From Halomonas icarae (GTDB lineage: Bacteria; Pseudomonadota; Gammaproteobacteria; Pseudomonadales; Halomonadaceae): a stretch of 64,000 nt of DNA. The stretch is taken from positions 186,001 to 250,000 of the forward strand of contig NZ_WUTS01000001.1 in NCBI RefSeq assembly GCF_009901955.1. The letters are read 5' to 3'. Made by a program: the position numbers and the translations under genes. A model generated the notes under the pieces. The model was given only the letters and a program-made list of their open reading frames with translations, was not told the DNA's origin and did not search any database. Below, piece by piece: positions 26,497-35,255 of this stretch; the stretch's first letter is position 1, and each line of letters starts with the position of its first letter.

Positions 26497-28458
26497 ATGA
26501 GCTATCAGGTTCTGGCCCGCAAGTGGCGACCGCGCACCTTCCATGAACTGGTCGGTCAGGAACATGTCCAGCGTGCGCTGGTCAATGCGCTGGATCAGGG
26601 GCGGCTGCACCACGCCTACCTGTTTACCGGCACCCGCGGTGTGGGCAAGACCACCCTGGCGCGAATACTCGCCAAGTGTCTCAACTGTACCGCCGGCGGT
26701 CGAGGTGACGAGGGGGTGACGTCCACCCCCTGTGGCGAGTGCGACAGCTGTCTGGCCATCGACGAGGGTCGCTTCGTCGACCTGATCGAGGTGGATGCCG
26801 CCTCGCGTACCAAGGTGGAGGACACCCGCGAGCTGCTCGATAACGTGCAGTATGCGCCGACTCAGGGACGCTACAAGGTCTACCTGATCGATGAGGTGCA
26901 CATGCTCTCCACCAGCAGTTTCAACGCACTGCTCAAGACGCTGGAGGAGCCGCCGCCCCATGTGAAGTTCCTGCTGGCCACCACCGATCCGCAGAAGCTG
27001 CCTCCCACGGTGCTGTCACGCTGCCTGCAGTTCACCCTCAAGCATATGCCCCCGGAGCGAATCGTCGACCACCTCGGCAAGGTGCTCGCGGCCGAGTCGG
27101 TGCCTTTCGAGGAGAGCGCCCTGTGGTTGCTCGGGCGGGCCGCCGAGGGGTCCATGCGTGATGCCATGAGCCTGACCGACCAGGCCATCGCCTTCGGTCA
27201 GGGGCGGGTCGAGCATGCTGACGTGGCAGCCATGCTGGGCACCCTGGATCAGCACCATGTGCTGGCCCTGGTCGAGGCGCTGGCCGATGTGGATGCCGCT
27301 CGACTGCTCACCGAAGTGGGCAACCTGGCCGAGCATGCCCCGGACTTCGCCGGTGTGCTCGACGAGGTGACCGGCGTGCTGCACCGGCTGGCCATCGCCC
27401 AGATGGTGCCCGAGGCCCTGGACAACGCCCAGGGCGATCGCGAGGCGCTGCTGGCTCTCGCCTCGCGGTTTACCGCCGAGGATGTGCAGCTCTATTACCA
27501 GATCGGCATCCAGGGGCGTGGCGACATGGCCAGTGCGCCTGATCTACGTACCGCGCTGGAGATGACACTGCTGCGTATGCTGGCCTTCCGTCCCCAGGGC
27601 GTGCCGAGGCCGGCGACGACGCCCCTGCCGCTGCGCGGCAACTCCGAGGGTGGCACGCCCCAGGGGGGCGAGGCCCCACCTGTCGGTAGTCAGGAGGGCG
27701 GGGGCAAGTCCGAGGCGCCTCGCCATCCCTCGCCATCGAGTGAGCCCCCTGCCGAGTCGACGGCGCCACCCCCGCCATGGGTCGAGGCAGAGCCTGCGTC
27801 TTCACCGAACCCCTCTGCGGCATCGGAGGCGCCGTCACCGGCAGGGCCCACAGCGTCACCTTCCTCTTTCAGGGAGGAAAGGCCATCTGCGGTCACGCGG
27901 CCGGCCGAGTCTCACTCGATGGAACAGGAGGCGACCCCATCAGGCGATGCGGAACCGGAGCCGGAGCCGGTCTCGGTTCCCGTTGCCGAGGAACCCGACT
28001 CGGCAGCGGTGTCAAACGATGAACCCGCCCCGGCAGCGGTGTCAGACGAGACGAATGGTCATTTCAGCCACTCGGACTGGCTGGCGTGCTTCGAGACGCT
28101 GGGCCTGGGGGGGCTGACGCGCAATCTGGCCGCTGGCTGTGTGGTGGAGAAGGATGATGGCGAGCGGCTGCGGCTGCGCCTCGACCCGACGCTCTCCGCC
28201 ATGCGCGCCGAGATCCATATCGAGCGCATCCGGCAGGCCCTGGCCGAGCACGGCATCACGCGGCGGCTGGAGGTCGAGGAGGGCGAGATCCCGGCGAGTG
28301 TCGAGACTCCTCGTCAGCAGGCCGAGCGTCTGGCCGCGCAGCGCCACGCCAGGGCGGTTGAGGCGCTGGGGAGTGATCCCCATGTACAGCAGCTTCAGCG
28401 GGTCTTCGGAGCCCGCCTGATCGAGTCCACGGTGAAACCCGCCGGCGACCTACACTAG
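26497..28458 (+). CDS. dnaX: DNA polymerase III subunit gamma/tau
   Basis: 653 residues, close to the tau length of other gammaproteobacteria. Seen: Walker [12 protein letters not shown] (Lys51), zinc cysteines Cys64/79/82/85 (with CGECDSC), Walker B IDEVHML at 131-137 and sensor region [21 protein letters not shown]. Residues about 365-520 are a Pro/Ser/Glu-rich linker, followed by the C-terminal tau domain. Known role: clamp-loader ATPase and organiser of the replicative polymerase. I saw no A-rich slippery heptamer of the E. coli type, so a gamma form made by frameshifting is not supported. Followed by ybaB and recR. Confidence 0.96.
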   Translation: MSYQVLARKWRPRTFHELVGQEHVQRALVNALDQGRLHHAYLFTGTRGVGKTTLARILAKCLNCTAGGRGDEGVTSTPCGECDSCLAIDEGRFVDLIEVDAASRTKVEDTRELLDNVQYAPTQGRYKVYLIDEVHMLSTSSFNALLKTLEEPPPHVKFLLATTDPQKLPPTVLSRCLQFTLKHMPPERIVDHLGKVLAAESVPFEESALWLLGRAAEGSMRDAMSLTDQAIAFGQGRVEHADVAAMLGTLDQHHVLALVEALADVDAARLLTEVGNLAEHAPDFAGVLDEVTGVLHRLAIAQMVPEALDNAQGDREALLALASRFTAEDVQLYYQIGIQGRGDMASAPDLRTALEMTLLRMLAFRPQGVPRPATTPLPLRGNSEGGTPQGGEAPPVGSQEGGGKSEAPRHPSPSSEPPAESTAPPPPWVEAEPASSPNPSAASEAPSPAGPTASPSSFREERPSAVTRPAESHSMEQEATPSGDAEPEPEPVSVPVAEEPDSAAVSNDEPAPAAVSDETNGHFSHSDWLACFETLGLGGLTRNLAAGCVVEKDDGERLRLRLDPTLSAMRAEIHIERIRQALAEHGITRRLEVEEGEIPASVETPRQQAERLAAQRHARAVEALGSDPHVQQLQRVFGARLIESTVKPAGDLH

Positions 28459-28498
28459 ACGACTATTTACATCACTAGATGACAAGAGAGGACATACC

Positions 28499-28828
28499 AT
28501 GTTCAACAAGGGTGGAATGGGCAACATCATGAAGCAGGCCCAGGAGATGCAGGAGAAGATGCAGCGGGTCCAGGAGGAGATCGCTCGTGCCGAGGTGCTG
28601 GGGGAGGCGGGCGCAGGCATGGTCAAGGTCACCATGAACGGCCGCCATGACGTCAGCAAGGTGGATATCGATCCCAGCGTCATGGAAGAGGACAAGGAGC
28701 TGCTGGAGGATCTGCTGGCCGCTGCGGTGAATGATGCCGTTCGCAAGGTCGAGGCCAACTCCAAGGCCAAGATGTCCGAAGTCACCGATGGCATGAATCT
28801 GCCGGCCGGTTTCAAGATGCCGTTCTGA
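28499..28828 (+). CDS. ybaB: YbaB/EbfC nucleoid-associated protein
   Basis: A 109-residue protein of standard YbaB size: [22 protein letters not shown] at the start (a helical N-terminus), then [20 protein letters not shown] and a C-terminal helix. Known role: dimeric DNA-binding protein with nucleoid-associated behaviour, normally encoded between dnaX and recR as here. GAGAGGACA precedes the ATG. Its stop overlaps the recR start by one base. Confidence 0.95.
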   Translation: MFNKGGMGNIMKQAQEMQEKMQRVQEEIARAEVLGEAGAGMVKVTMNGRHDVSKVDIDPSVMEEDKELLEDLLAAAVNDAVRKVEANSKAKMSEVTDGMNLPAGFKMPF

Positions 28829-29433
28829 TGAGCTTCTCCCCCCTCATCGAGCAACTGATGGAGTCGCTGCGGGTGCTGCCCGGCGTGGGGCCCAAGACCG
28901 CCCAACGCATGGCCATGCACCTGCTGGAACGCGATCGCGACGGCGGTCGGCGGCTCTCCTCGGTGCTCGACGACGCCCTGGCACGAGTCGGCTACTGCCG
29001 GCGCTGTCGAACGCTCACCGAGGAGGATGTGTGCCAGCTGTGTGCGAGTCCACGACGTGACGACGACCTGCTCTGCGTGGTGGAGTCGCCTGCCGACCAG
29101 CTCGCCATCGAGGAAGCCGGCGGCTATCGCGGCCGCTACTTCGTGCTGCATGGCCACCTTTCGCCTCTGGACGGCATCGGTCCCGAGGATCTGGGGCTCG
29201 ATCGGCTCCTGGCCAGAGTCGGCGAGGAGGGGGTCGAGGAGGTTATCCTGGCCACCAACCCCACGGTCGAGGGGGAGGCCACGGCCCACTATATCGCCGC
29301 GCAACTTACCGCCCACGGGGTTCGCCTGTCGCGCCTCGCGTACGGCGTGCCCATGGGCGGCGAGCTGGAGTATGTCGACGGTGGCACCCTGAGTCGCGCC
29401 TTCAATGGTCGCCTGCCGTTCCGGAGCGAGTGA
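28828..29433 (+). CDS. recR: recombination protein RecR
   Basis: A 201-residue protein with an N-terminal helix-hairpin-helix ([16 protein letters not shown]), a four-cysteine zinc finger (Cys57, Cys60, Cys69, Cys72), a Toprim domain ([16 protein letters not shown]) and the C-terminal [20 protein letters not shown] motif. Known role: acts with RecF/RecO to load RecA on gapped DNA. Starts on the last base of the ybaB stop codon. Confidence 0.96.
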   Translation: MSFSPLIEQLMESLRVLPGVGPKTAQRMAMHLLERDRDGGRRLSSVLDDALARVGYCRRCRTLTEEDVCQLCASPRRDDDLLCVVESPADQLAIEEAGGYRGRYFVLHGHLSPLDGIGPEDLGLDRLLARVGEEGVEEVILATNPTVEGEATAHYIAAQLTAHGVRLSRLAYGVPMGGELEYVDGGTLSRAFNGRLPFRSE

Positions 29434-29479
29434 GCCTGCGCTCGGTTGCTCCACCCCATTCAACACTGCCGGAACCCTG

Positions 29480-30607
29480 ATGCCCCTGACCCCCGAGATA
29501 CACTGGATCGATACCCCCGAGGCGCTGGATGCCGCCTGTGAGGCGGTGAGTAATGACGATGTCATCGCCCTGGATACCGAGTTCTTTCGCGAGAACACCT
29601 TCTACCCGGTGCCGGCTCTGATTCAATTTTCCGCCGGCGGCGTGGCCTGGCTAGTGGATCCCCAGGCCGTGACATGTACCGCCGCCTTCCGGTGTCTGCT
29701 GGCCGAAGGGCCACTCAAGCTGCTGCACGCCGCCAGCGAGGACCTGGAGGTCTTCACGCACTGGGCCGGTGTGACGCCGCGCCCACTGGTGGATACCCAG
29801 GTCGCCCAGGGTCTGCTGGGCGACAATCCCGCCATGGGCTATCAGAAGCTGGTGGAGCATTGGGTCGGCGAGACCCTGCCCAAGGACGAGACCCGCTCCG
29901 ATTGGCTGGTACGTCCACTCTCGGAGACCCAGCTGCAGTATGCCGCCCTGGATGTGGTCTATCTGGTGCAGGTATGGGAGCAGCAGCGCCTCGAGCTCGA
30001 GCGGCTGGGGCGTAGCGAGTGGCTTCAGGCCGATGGTGAGGCGATGCTGGCCCAGGCCGAGCGCAGCGTCGAGGCCGATGGGCAGTGGTATCTACGCCAG
30101 CGTCAGCTGTGGCGCCTGGCGCCGCGTCAGATCGAGGCCTACCGGCGGATGACCATCTGGCGCGAAGGCGAGGCCCGCGCTCGCAACCTGCCGAGGGGCT
30201 GGCTGGTGCATGATCGAGTATTGTTCGCGATTGCCGAGGCGATGCCCCGGAATCGCCATGAACTGGCGCGGATCGAAGGTGTCAAGCCGAGTCTGGTCAA
30301 GCGCGACGGCGACACCCTGCTGGCACTGGTGGCCGAGGCGCAGCACCTTGATGAGACCGAGCTCCCCGGCGAGCTGCCATCGCCCATGGAGCCCGAGTTC
30401 AAGCGTGGCATCAAGACGCTGAAGAGGGTGGTGAATGCCGAGGCCGAGGCGCTAGGTGTTGCCCCGGAGGTACTGATGCGTCGCCGCGACCTGGAGGCCC
30501 TGCTGGTGGCCCATCTGGAAAAGCGTGACCCGCCGCTGCCGACGGGGTGGCGCGGTGAACGCCTGAACACGGGGCTGATAAAGGCCCTGGAGGAACTACC
30601 GAGATGA
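29480..30607 (+). CDS. rnd: ribonuclease D
   Basis: 375 residues, the usual size. DEDDy exonuclease motifs are visible: LDTEF (Asp32, Glu34), LLHAASEDLEVF, and QYAALDVVYL with the Tyr-Asp pair; HRDC domains follow (about residues 205-360). Known role: 3'-5' exonuclease in tRNA and other RNA processing. The start at ATG 29480 was chosen because conserved sequence begins there. Its stop overlaps the ycgL start (ATGA). Confidence 0.95.
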   Translation: MPLTPEIHWIDTPEALDAACEAVSNDDVIALDTEFFRENTFYPVPALIQFSAGGVAWLVDPQAVTCTAAFRCLLAEGPLKLLHAASEDLEVFTHWAGVTPRPLVDTQVAQGLLGDNPAMGYQKLVEHWVGETLPKDETRSDWLVRPLSETQLQYAALDVVYLVQVWEQQRLELERLGRSEWLQADGEAMLAQAERSVEADGQWYLRQRQLWRLAPRQIEAYRRMTIWREGEARARNLPRGWLVHDRVLFAIAEAMPRNRHELARIEGVKPSLVKRDGDTLLALVAEAQHLDETELPGELPSPMEPEFKRGIKTLKRVVNAEAEALGVAPEVLMRRRDLEALLVAHLEKRDPPLPTGWRGERLNTGLIKALEELPR

Positions 30608-30915
30608 GTGATGACCGGATGTCCGGCAACCGCCTGCTGTGCCAGGTATTCAAGAGTTCGCGCAAGGATGAGATGTATCTCTATGTCGACAAGCGCGAGG
30701 GCACGCAGCGCGTTCCTGCTCCCCTGCTAGAGCGTTTCGGCAAGCCGGTACCGGCCATGACGCTGATCCTCAGCCCCGAGAAACGGCTGGGGCGCGCCAG
30801 TGCCGTGGAGGTGATGCAGGCGATCCGTGATAACGGCTTCTATCTGCAGTTGCCCCCGGCCAAGGAGGAGTATCTGCTGGATCTATATCGCACCCCAACT
30901 CAGGCGCGTTACTGA
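30604..30915 (+). CDS. ycgL: YcgL-domain protein
   Basis: A 103-residue protein with the family core CQVFKSSRKDEMYLYVDK and RVPAPLLERFGKP, ending with NGFYLQLPP. It overlaps the rnd stop by four bases, the same rnd-ycgL coupling as in many gammaproteobacteria. Molecular function is unknown. Confidence 0.93.
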   Translation: MSDDRMSGNRLLCQVFKSSRKDEMYLYVDKREGTQRVPAPLLERFGKPVPAMTLILSPEKRLGRASAVEVMQAIRDNGFYLQLPPAKEEYLLDLYRTPTQARY

Positions 30916-30985
30916 CCCAATGTGTCCGGCATCGGCCGCGATAAACAGTGTCGCGCCCGACGACGCACAAACTCCGTTCAACCCA

Positions 30986-31117
30986 GGGGCGCCGGGGGCA
31001 GGCCGAAGAGGAGGTCCTACGCCAGGGAAGGCGTCGGTAGCGTACAGGGAGGTATTCACAGCGCCTCCTCGCAGGCCAGCCGCCGGTTCAGCCCCGAGAT
31101 GCCTGCTGTTCAGCAGG
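30986..31117. repeat. structured intergenic element between ycgL and ycgN
   Basis: A 218-bp non-coding gap carries an imperfect long inverted repeat. The left arm at about 30990-31013 (core GGCAGG, then GAAGAGGAGG) pairs with the right arm at about 31063-31084 (CCTCCTCGCAGGCC and GCCGCC). An inner stem pairs CTACGCC with GGCGTCGGTAG. It is followed by a perfect hairpin CCTGCTG-TT-CAGCAGG at 31102-31117. ycgN begins 17 bases later. Whether this is a dispersed genomic repeat or an RNA leader cannot be told from one copy. Confidence 0.5.
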
Positions 31118-31133
31118 AAGACTGGAAGGTGCC

Positions 31134-31583
31134 ATGCGAGAACGTTTCTGGGAGCACTACCCCCTCGAAGAGCTGACCGCCGAGGAGTGGGAGGCGCTCT
31201 GCGACGGGTGCGGTCAGTGCTGCCTGCTCAAGTTCCAGGATGACGAGACCGGCGAGCTGGCGGTACTCAACCTGGCCTGCGAGCTGCTGGATATCCAGAG
31301 CTGTCGCTGCAGCGACTATCCCAACCGCCTGGAGCGAGTGCCGGAGTGCACCCAGCTGACGCCGGAGCGAGTGGACGAGTTTCGCTGGTTACCGCGCTCC
31401 TGTGCCTATCGGCGGGTCGCCGAGGGCCGCAAGCTGGCCGCCTGGCATCCGCTGCTCAGCGGAGATCCGGAGCGCGTTCATCGCAAGGGCGTCAGCGTTC
31501 GCAACTTTGCGGTCAGCAGCAGAGGTGTCCCCGAGGAGCACTACGAGGACCATATCATCGCGATCCTGCCCATCGACGGTTGA
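31134..31583 (+). CDS. ycgN: YcgN/UPF0260 cysteine-cluster protein
   Basis: A 149-residue protein with the clustered-cysteine motif CDGCGQCCLLKF (residues 23-34) and more cysteines at CELLDIQSCRCSDYPNR, as in the YkgJ/YcgN families thought to bind a metal. Starts MRERFWEHYPLEELT, as in E. coli YcgN. It lies in the usual ycgL neighbourhood; the intervening ycgM of E. coli is missing and a structured non-coding element takes its place. Function unknown. After its stop, GACGCC-N9-GGCGTC (31629-31649) may be a weak terminator. Confidence 0.93.
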   Translation: MRERFWEHYPLEELTAEEWEALCDGCGQCCLLKFQDDETGELAVLNLACELLDIQSCRCSDYPNRLERVPECTQLTPERVDEFRWLPRSCAYRRVAEGRKLAAWHPLLSGDPERVHRKGVSVRNFAVSSRGVPEEHYEDHIIAILPIDG

Positions 31584-31745
31584 TATCGCCAACCCTTCAC
31601 CACGATACCGTCATCACACTATGCCTGTGACGCCTCGCCGGTTGGCGTCCGGTCCCCCTCTGCTTGTCACCGTTGTTTCATGGCTTCGTTCTATGGCGCC
31701 GACCACCGCCGGGAACTATGCTTTGATACGCGTAACAGTTTGTTT

Positions 31746-31776
31746 TTGACATGGGCATATTTGCCCAACGCATAGA
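31746..31776 (+). promoter_or_regulatory. candidate promoter with operator for the repeat-protein gene
   Basis: A perfect -35 box TTGACA (31746-31751) is followed by the palindrome TGGGCA-TATT-TGCCCA (31752-31767) and a weak -10-like CATAGA (31771-31776, 19-bp spacing). A palindrome filling the spacer is a classic repressor or activator position. The gene starts at 31815. The -10 assignment is uncertain. Confidence 0.5.
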
Positions 31777-31814
31777 CGCCGCGTGGTGAGAGGTGCGGGG
31801 TCAGGGGGGCAATC

Positions 31815-32561
31815 ATGAAAGGCTTCAGGAAACTAGCGTTGGCCATGGCGGTGGGTGCCCTGGCCTCGTCCAGCGTTGCGGCGCAGTCCTCTTCGTGGAG
31901 CGGCGACCCGCTCAGTGATGATGAGTTGGCTGAGATGTTCAATGACCTCATGAATGAGGGCCGCGTGCTCGATAACCAGGAGATGGCGCAGCTTCAGTCT
32001 TGGCTGCCGACGCGGCTTAGCCCCGAGCAGCTGCTGTTGCTCTATCCGCCGAGCGCTGGCGATGCGGAAATGGGACAGTCCAGCCCAGATGAGGGTGGCG
32101 GTGTCGTTTTGGCTGCCAGCAACGACGTCAGTGATGACGGCTCCGATGATGGAACGGATGATGGCTCCGATGACGGAGCGGATGATGGCTCCGATGACGG
32201 AGCGGATGACGGCTCCGATGATGGAACGGATGACGGCTCCGATGATGGAGCGGATGACGGCTCCGATGATGGAACGGATGACGGCTCCGATGATGGAACG
32301 GATGACGGCTCCGATGATGGAACGGATGACGGCGGTGGCGAAGGTGGCGGCTCCGGTGGGGGCGGCTCGGGGGGGGGTGAAGGTGGCGGTTCCGGCGGTG
32401 GCTCGGGTGGCGGTTCCGGTGGCGGCTCCGGCGGTGGCTCCGGCGGCGGTTCCGGCGGTGGCTCGGGTGGTGGCTCGGGTGGTGGTTCCGGCGGCGGCTC
32501 GGGTGGTGGTTCCGGCGGCGGCTCGGGTGGTGGTTCCGGCGGTGGCTCGGGTGGTCGTTGA
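31815..32561 (+). CDS. secreted low-complexity protein with DDGS and GGGS repeats
   Basis: A 248-residue protein I cannot assign to a family. Residues 1-23 are a signal peptide (cut near SVAAQ). Residues 24-100 are a short, ordinary, acidic region with LSDDELAEMFNDLMNEGR and LQSWLPTRLSPEQLLLLYP. Residues 107-170 are eight copies of the octapeptide DDGSDDG[T/A]. Residues 171-248 are glycine/serine-rich, ending in fourteen SGGG-type tetrapeptides, the last SGGR, with no anchor after it. The acidic repeat could bind calcium or stay soluble at high salt; the tail would be unstructured. No function can be given. A strong hairpin follows the stop. Confidence 0.8.
   Translation: MKGFRKLALAMAVGALASSSVAAQSSSWSGDPLSDDELAEMFNDLMNEGRVLDNQEMAQLQSWLPTRLSPEQLLLLYPPSAGDAEMGQSSPDEGGGVVLAASNDVSDDGSDDGTDDGSDDGADDGSDDGADDGSDDGTDDGSDDGADDGSDDGTDDGSDDGTDDGSDDGTDDGGGEGGGSGGGGSGGGEGGGSGGGSGGGSGGGSGGGSGGGSGGGSGGGSGGGSGGGSGGGSGGGSGGGSGGGSGGR
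32133..32324 (+). repeat. 24-bp coding tandem repeat, 8 copies
   Basis: Eight in-frame copies of a 24-base unit encoding DDGSDDG[T/A]. Copies differ at a few bases (GAT/GAC and ACG/GCG), so they are recent but not identical. Unit length is a multiple of three, so copy-number change would alter protein length without a frameshift. Confidence 0.9.
32391..32558 (+). repeat. 12-bp coding tandem repeat (SGGG), 14 copies
   Basis: Fourteen 12-base units encoding SGGG (last one SGGR), with synonymous variation TCC/TCG and GGC/GGT. It lies at the extreme 3' end of the repeat-protein gene. A less regular GGGE/GGGS stretch (32331-32390) precedes it. Confidence 0.9.
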
Positions 32562-32591
32562 CACCGCGCCATGCACTTTATGCGCATGTCA

Positions 32592-32619
32592 CAGGGACCC
32601 GGTTTCGGCCGGGTCCCTG
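32592..32619. terminator. strong hairpin, probable bidirectional terminator
   Basis: CAGGGACCCGG and CCGGGTCCCTG form an 11-bp perfect stem around TTTCGG. It lies between the convergent repeat-protein and oligopeptidase genes. There is no T-run, so termination is inferred from position and stem strength. Confidence 0.7.
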
Positions 32620-32657
32620 CCGTCAGGGCGCTGTCATCAAGCATCAAGACATCATGC

Positions 32658-34739
32658 CTACTGATCTGCCAGACCCAGCGCCCAGAGGATAAAGGCGTCC
32701 TGGCGGGCGCCGTCGTGCCACGCCTTGAAGCGTCCGGAAGCCCCACCGTGGCCGGCGGCCATATCGGAACGCAGTAGCACCGGCCCGCGAGCGCTGCCCA
32801 GCTCGGTGAGTCGGGCATAGAGCTTGGCCGGTTCCCAGTAGGGTACCCGAGTGTCGTGCCAGCTGCCCTGCAGGAACAGTGCGGGGTAAGGGGCCGCCTC
32901 CAGATTGTCCAACGGTGAATAGTCGGCAATACGTCGACGGACAGCGGCTTCGGCGGGGTTGCCCCACTCGGTGTATTCGGCGGTGGTCAATGGCAGGTCG
33001 GGGTTTTCCATGGTGCGCAGTACATCCACGAAGGGTACATCGAGCACCGCCGCACAGAACGCCTGCGGCGCCAGGTTGAGGCTGGCACCCACCAGCAGGC
33101 CGCCGGCGCTGGCACCGTAGGCGGCGATACGCTCACCGTCGCTGATACCGTGCTCCACCAGGGCGTCGCGTGATGCCAGAAAGTCGTGGAAGCTGTTGGC
33201 CTTGTGTGCCAGCTTGCCGGCCAGGTACCAGGGTTCACCGCGGTCACCGCCGCCTCTGACATGGGCCACGGCGAAGGCCACGCCGCGAGAGAGTAGCTCC
33301 AGGCGGGCCACCGAGAACCAGGGGTCGAGTACCTCACCATAGGCGCCATAGCCGTAGAGCAGAGTCGGCAGAGTGTGACCGACCCGATCGGCGCGCATTA
33401 CCACCGAGATGGGAATACGTTCACCATCGTGTGAGGTGGCCCATAGTCGCTCACAGGCGAGTTGTTCGGGTTTGAGGTCGCCATGAACCGGCTGCTGCTT
33501 GAGCAGGCGACGCTCGCCGCTGTCGAGGTCGTACTCCACCCAGCTTGCCGGCAATACAAAGGACTCTTCGACCAGACGCAGTCGGCGACTGTCGAAATGG
33601 GGCGTGTCGCCCAACGCTTGACTGCAAGGTGTCTCCGGTAGCGGGAGGCGCTCGTCTCGGGTAACGACATGCTCGGGGTCGAACTCCAGGACCCTCAGGT
33701 GTACCTGGGCCTCGTTATGGTCGCGCTCGGTGGTCACGACTCCCCAGCAGAAGGCATCGACTCCCTCCAGAGTGTAATGGTCGCGATGGGGAATCAGCGG
33801 TTGCCAGTGCTCGGCATCGGCGGCCATCTCAAGAGATGATTCAGCCAGTCGGTCGAGCCGAAAGTGGGGGGCGCCGCGGTTGTGCAGCAGGTAAAAGTAG
33901 CCGGGGCGGTGGTCCAGCGCGACTTCCACGCCGCTCTCGCGGGGGCGCAAGCAGCGCGGTGGGGTGGCCGGCGCCCGAGCCGGTATCAGGTGGCACTCGC
34001 TGGTATCCTTGGAGGCGCTCTCGAGCACCAGCCACTCCCGGGAGCGTGTCTTGCCCAGTCCCAGCCAGAACTCGGGGTCCTCCTCGCGCAGGACCAGAAT
34101 CGGCTCGTCAGCCACCCCCTCGTGCAACCCCAGGCGCCATACGCTCTCGGGACGTTGAGTGGCATCATAGCGGGTGAACAGCAGGGTGGCGTTGTCCTCT
34201 GCCCAACTCAGCTCGGCGCCGATGTTCTCCAGCAGGTGGACGGGTTCTCCATCAGGGAGCCGCACCAGAAGGAGGTCGAATCTCTCATCACCGGTGGTGT
34301 CTTCGGTCCAGGCCAGCCAGCGTTCGTCCGGCGAGAGGGCCATATCGCCGAGCTCCAGAAAATCGTGGGCCGCGGCACGTGCCTCAAGATCAAGGAAGGG
34401 TGTGGCGCGATCGGGTTCTTCGTTGGGATGTCGCCACCATACAGGGTAGTCGGCGTCGGCCGCGGTCTCGCTCCAGTAGGTATAGTGGTCCAGCGGGGTG
34501 CGCAGACCATGCACGGCAAGCTCGCGACGTGCGAGATGGCTGTGGTAGAGCCGTTCGACCAGCGGCTCCAGGGGGCTAAACCAGGCATCACACTCGGCAT
34601 TGGCGGCCTCCAGGAAGTCGGTGACCCCCGAGTCCTCGCGCTGCTCAAGCCAGTGCCACTCGGGGTCTTCTGGGCGGCGGAAGCGGGCGACGGGAGAAGC
34701 AGAGGAGTGCTCAGGGCGCTGTGGCGGCTGTGCTTTCAT
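32658..34739 (-). CDS. ptrB: oligopeptidase B (prolyl oligopeptidase family S9A)
   Basis: A 693-residue serine peptidase without a signal peptide. An N-terminal beta-propeller (about residues 75-400) is followed by the alpha/beta hydrolase domain. The catalytic serine is Ser544 in GASAGG, with Asp in SWHDTRVPYWEPAK and His in AAGHGGASGRF. The motif RGGGDRGEPWYLAGK is typical of the family. Known role: cytoplasmic cleavage of short peptides after Arg/Lys. Oligopeptidase B usually has GRSAGG around the serine; Ala replaces Arg here. It stands alone, convergent with the repeat-protein gene. Confidence 0.92.
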   Translation of the reverse strand: MKAQPPQRPEHSSASPVARFRRPEDPEWHWLEQREDSGVTDFLEAANAECDAWFSPLEPLVERLYHSHLARRELAVHGLRTPLDHYTYWSETAADADYPVWWRHPNEEPDRATPFLDLEARAAAHDFLELGDMALSPDERWLAWTEDTTGDERFDLLLVRLPDGEPVHLLENIGAELSWAEDNATLLFTRYDATQRPESVWRLGLHEGVADEPILVLREEDPEFWLGLGKTRSREWLVLESASKDTSECHLIPARAPATPPRCLRPRESGVEVALDHRPGYFYLLHNRGAPHFRLDRLAESSLEMAADAEHWQPLIPHRDHYTLEGVDAFCWGVVTTERDHNEAQVHLRVLEFDPEHVVTRDERLPLPETPCSQALGDTPHFDSRRLRLVEESFVLPASWVEYDLDSGERRLLKQQPVHGDLKPEQLACERLWATSHDGERIPISVVMRADRVGHTLPTLLYGYGAYGEVLDPWFSVARLELLSRGVAFAVAHVRGGGDRGEPWYLAGKLAHKANSFHDFLASRDALVEHGISDGERIAAYGASAGGLLVGASLNLAPQAFCAAVLDVPFVDVLRTMENPDLPLTTAEYTEWGNPAEAAVRRRIADYSPLDNLEAAPYPALFLQGSWHDTRVPYWEPAKLYARLTELGSARGPVLLRSDMAAGHGGASGRFKAWHDGARQDAFILWALGLADQ

Positions 34740-34784
34740 GGCGCGGGATGTACCATACTCGGATAAGTGAAAAGTGAGGTGGCA

Positions 34785-35222
34785 ATGCCTATTACCGAAT
34801 CGATGAGCCTACTATGGCTGAGCTACGGCGTCTTGTCGCTGGTGATATTGCTCACCGGTTATCTGGGGCTGGCCTTCCTGCCACGATTGTTGAGATTGCC
34901 AATCACCTGGCTGGTGGCGGGTGTCATGTGGATGCCCGCGCGTTTTCAACTCCCGCTGCTTGAAGATGGGGATGTCTACACCGGCTTTGCACCGGCAGTT
35001 GTCGTGGCCGCGGTTGCCTTTCTCGAGCGCAACGCCGACGCGTTGATGCCGGCCCTTGTCCTGACGCTGCTGGGTGCGGGGTTGGGGGCGCTCTTCGGAC
35101 TGCTGCTGTGGTGGCGTGGCAGGGGCCCCAGCAAGTCGGTTTCCCCGGGAGAGCCTGAGAATGGCGCTGGTGTCGGTCCGCGTGGTGCCGTACGGCGAGA
35201 GCCGGTGGTCGGCCAGGGGTGA
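34785..35222 (+). CDS. small inner-membrane protein of unknown function
   Basis: A 145-residue protein with three or four hydrophobic helices (about residues 8-32, 36-50, 66-82 and 85-110), then a Gly/Pro/Arg-rich cytoplasmic tail. No family recognised. ATG 34785 is preferred because GTGAGGTGG lies just before it; a GTG at 34767 is possible. It begins a gene set with the VWA protein 33 bp downstream. Confidence 0.72.
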   Translation: MPITESMSLLWLSYGVLSLVILLTGYLGLAFLPRLLRLPITWLVAGVMWMPARFQLPLLEDGDVYTGFAPAVVVAAVAFLERNADALMPALVLTLLGAGLGALFGLLLWWRGRGPSKSVSPGEPENGAGVGPRGAVRREPVVGQG

Positions 35223-35255
35223 CCGAACCAGGGGTAAGCGAATAAGGAGGCCGGG

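Noticed and set aside
26338..26961. Long N-terminal extension of the KfrA-like protein, overlapping the start of dnaX
   Set aside because: The extension has no protein-like sequence and runs antisense into dnaX; the KfrA domain starts at 26337.
26497..28458. Programmed frameshift in dnaX giving a gamma subunit
   Set aside because: No A AAA AAG-type slippery run was seen in the GC-rich linker.
32133..32558. CRISPR-like regularly spaced repeats
   Set aside because: The repeats are directly tandem and coding, with no spacers.
31833..32576. Alternative frames through the repeat region, including a proline-rich one and a threonine/alanine-rich one
   Set aside because: All are by-products of the 24-bp and 12-bp repeats; only the plus-strand frame with a signal peptide has a sensible start.
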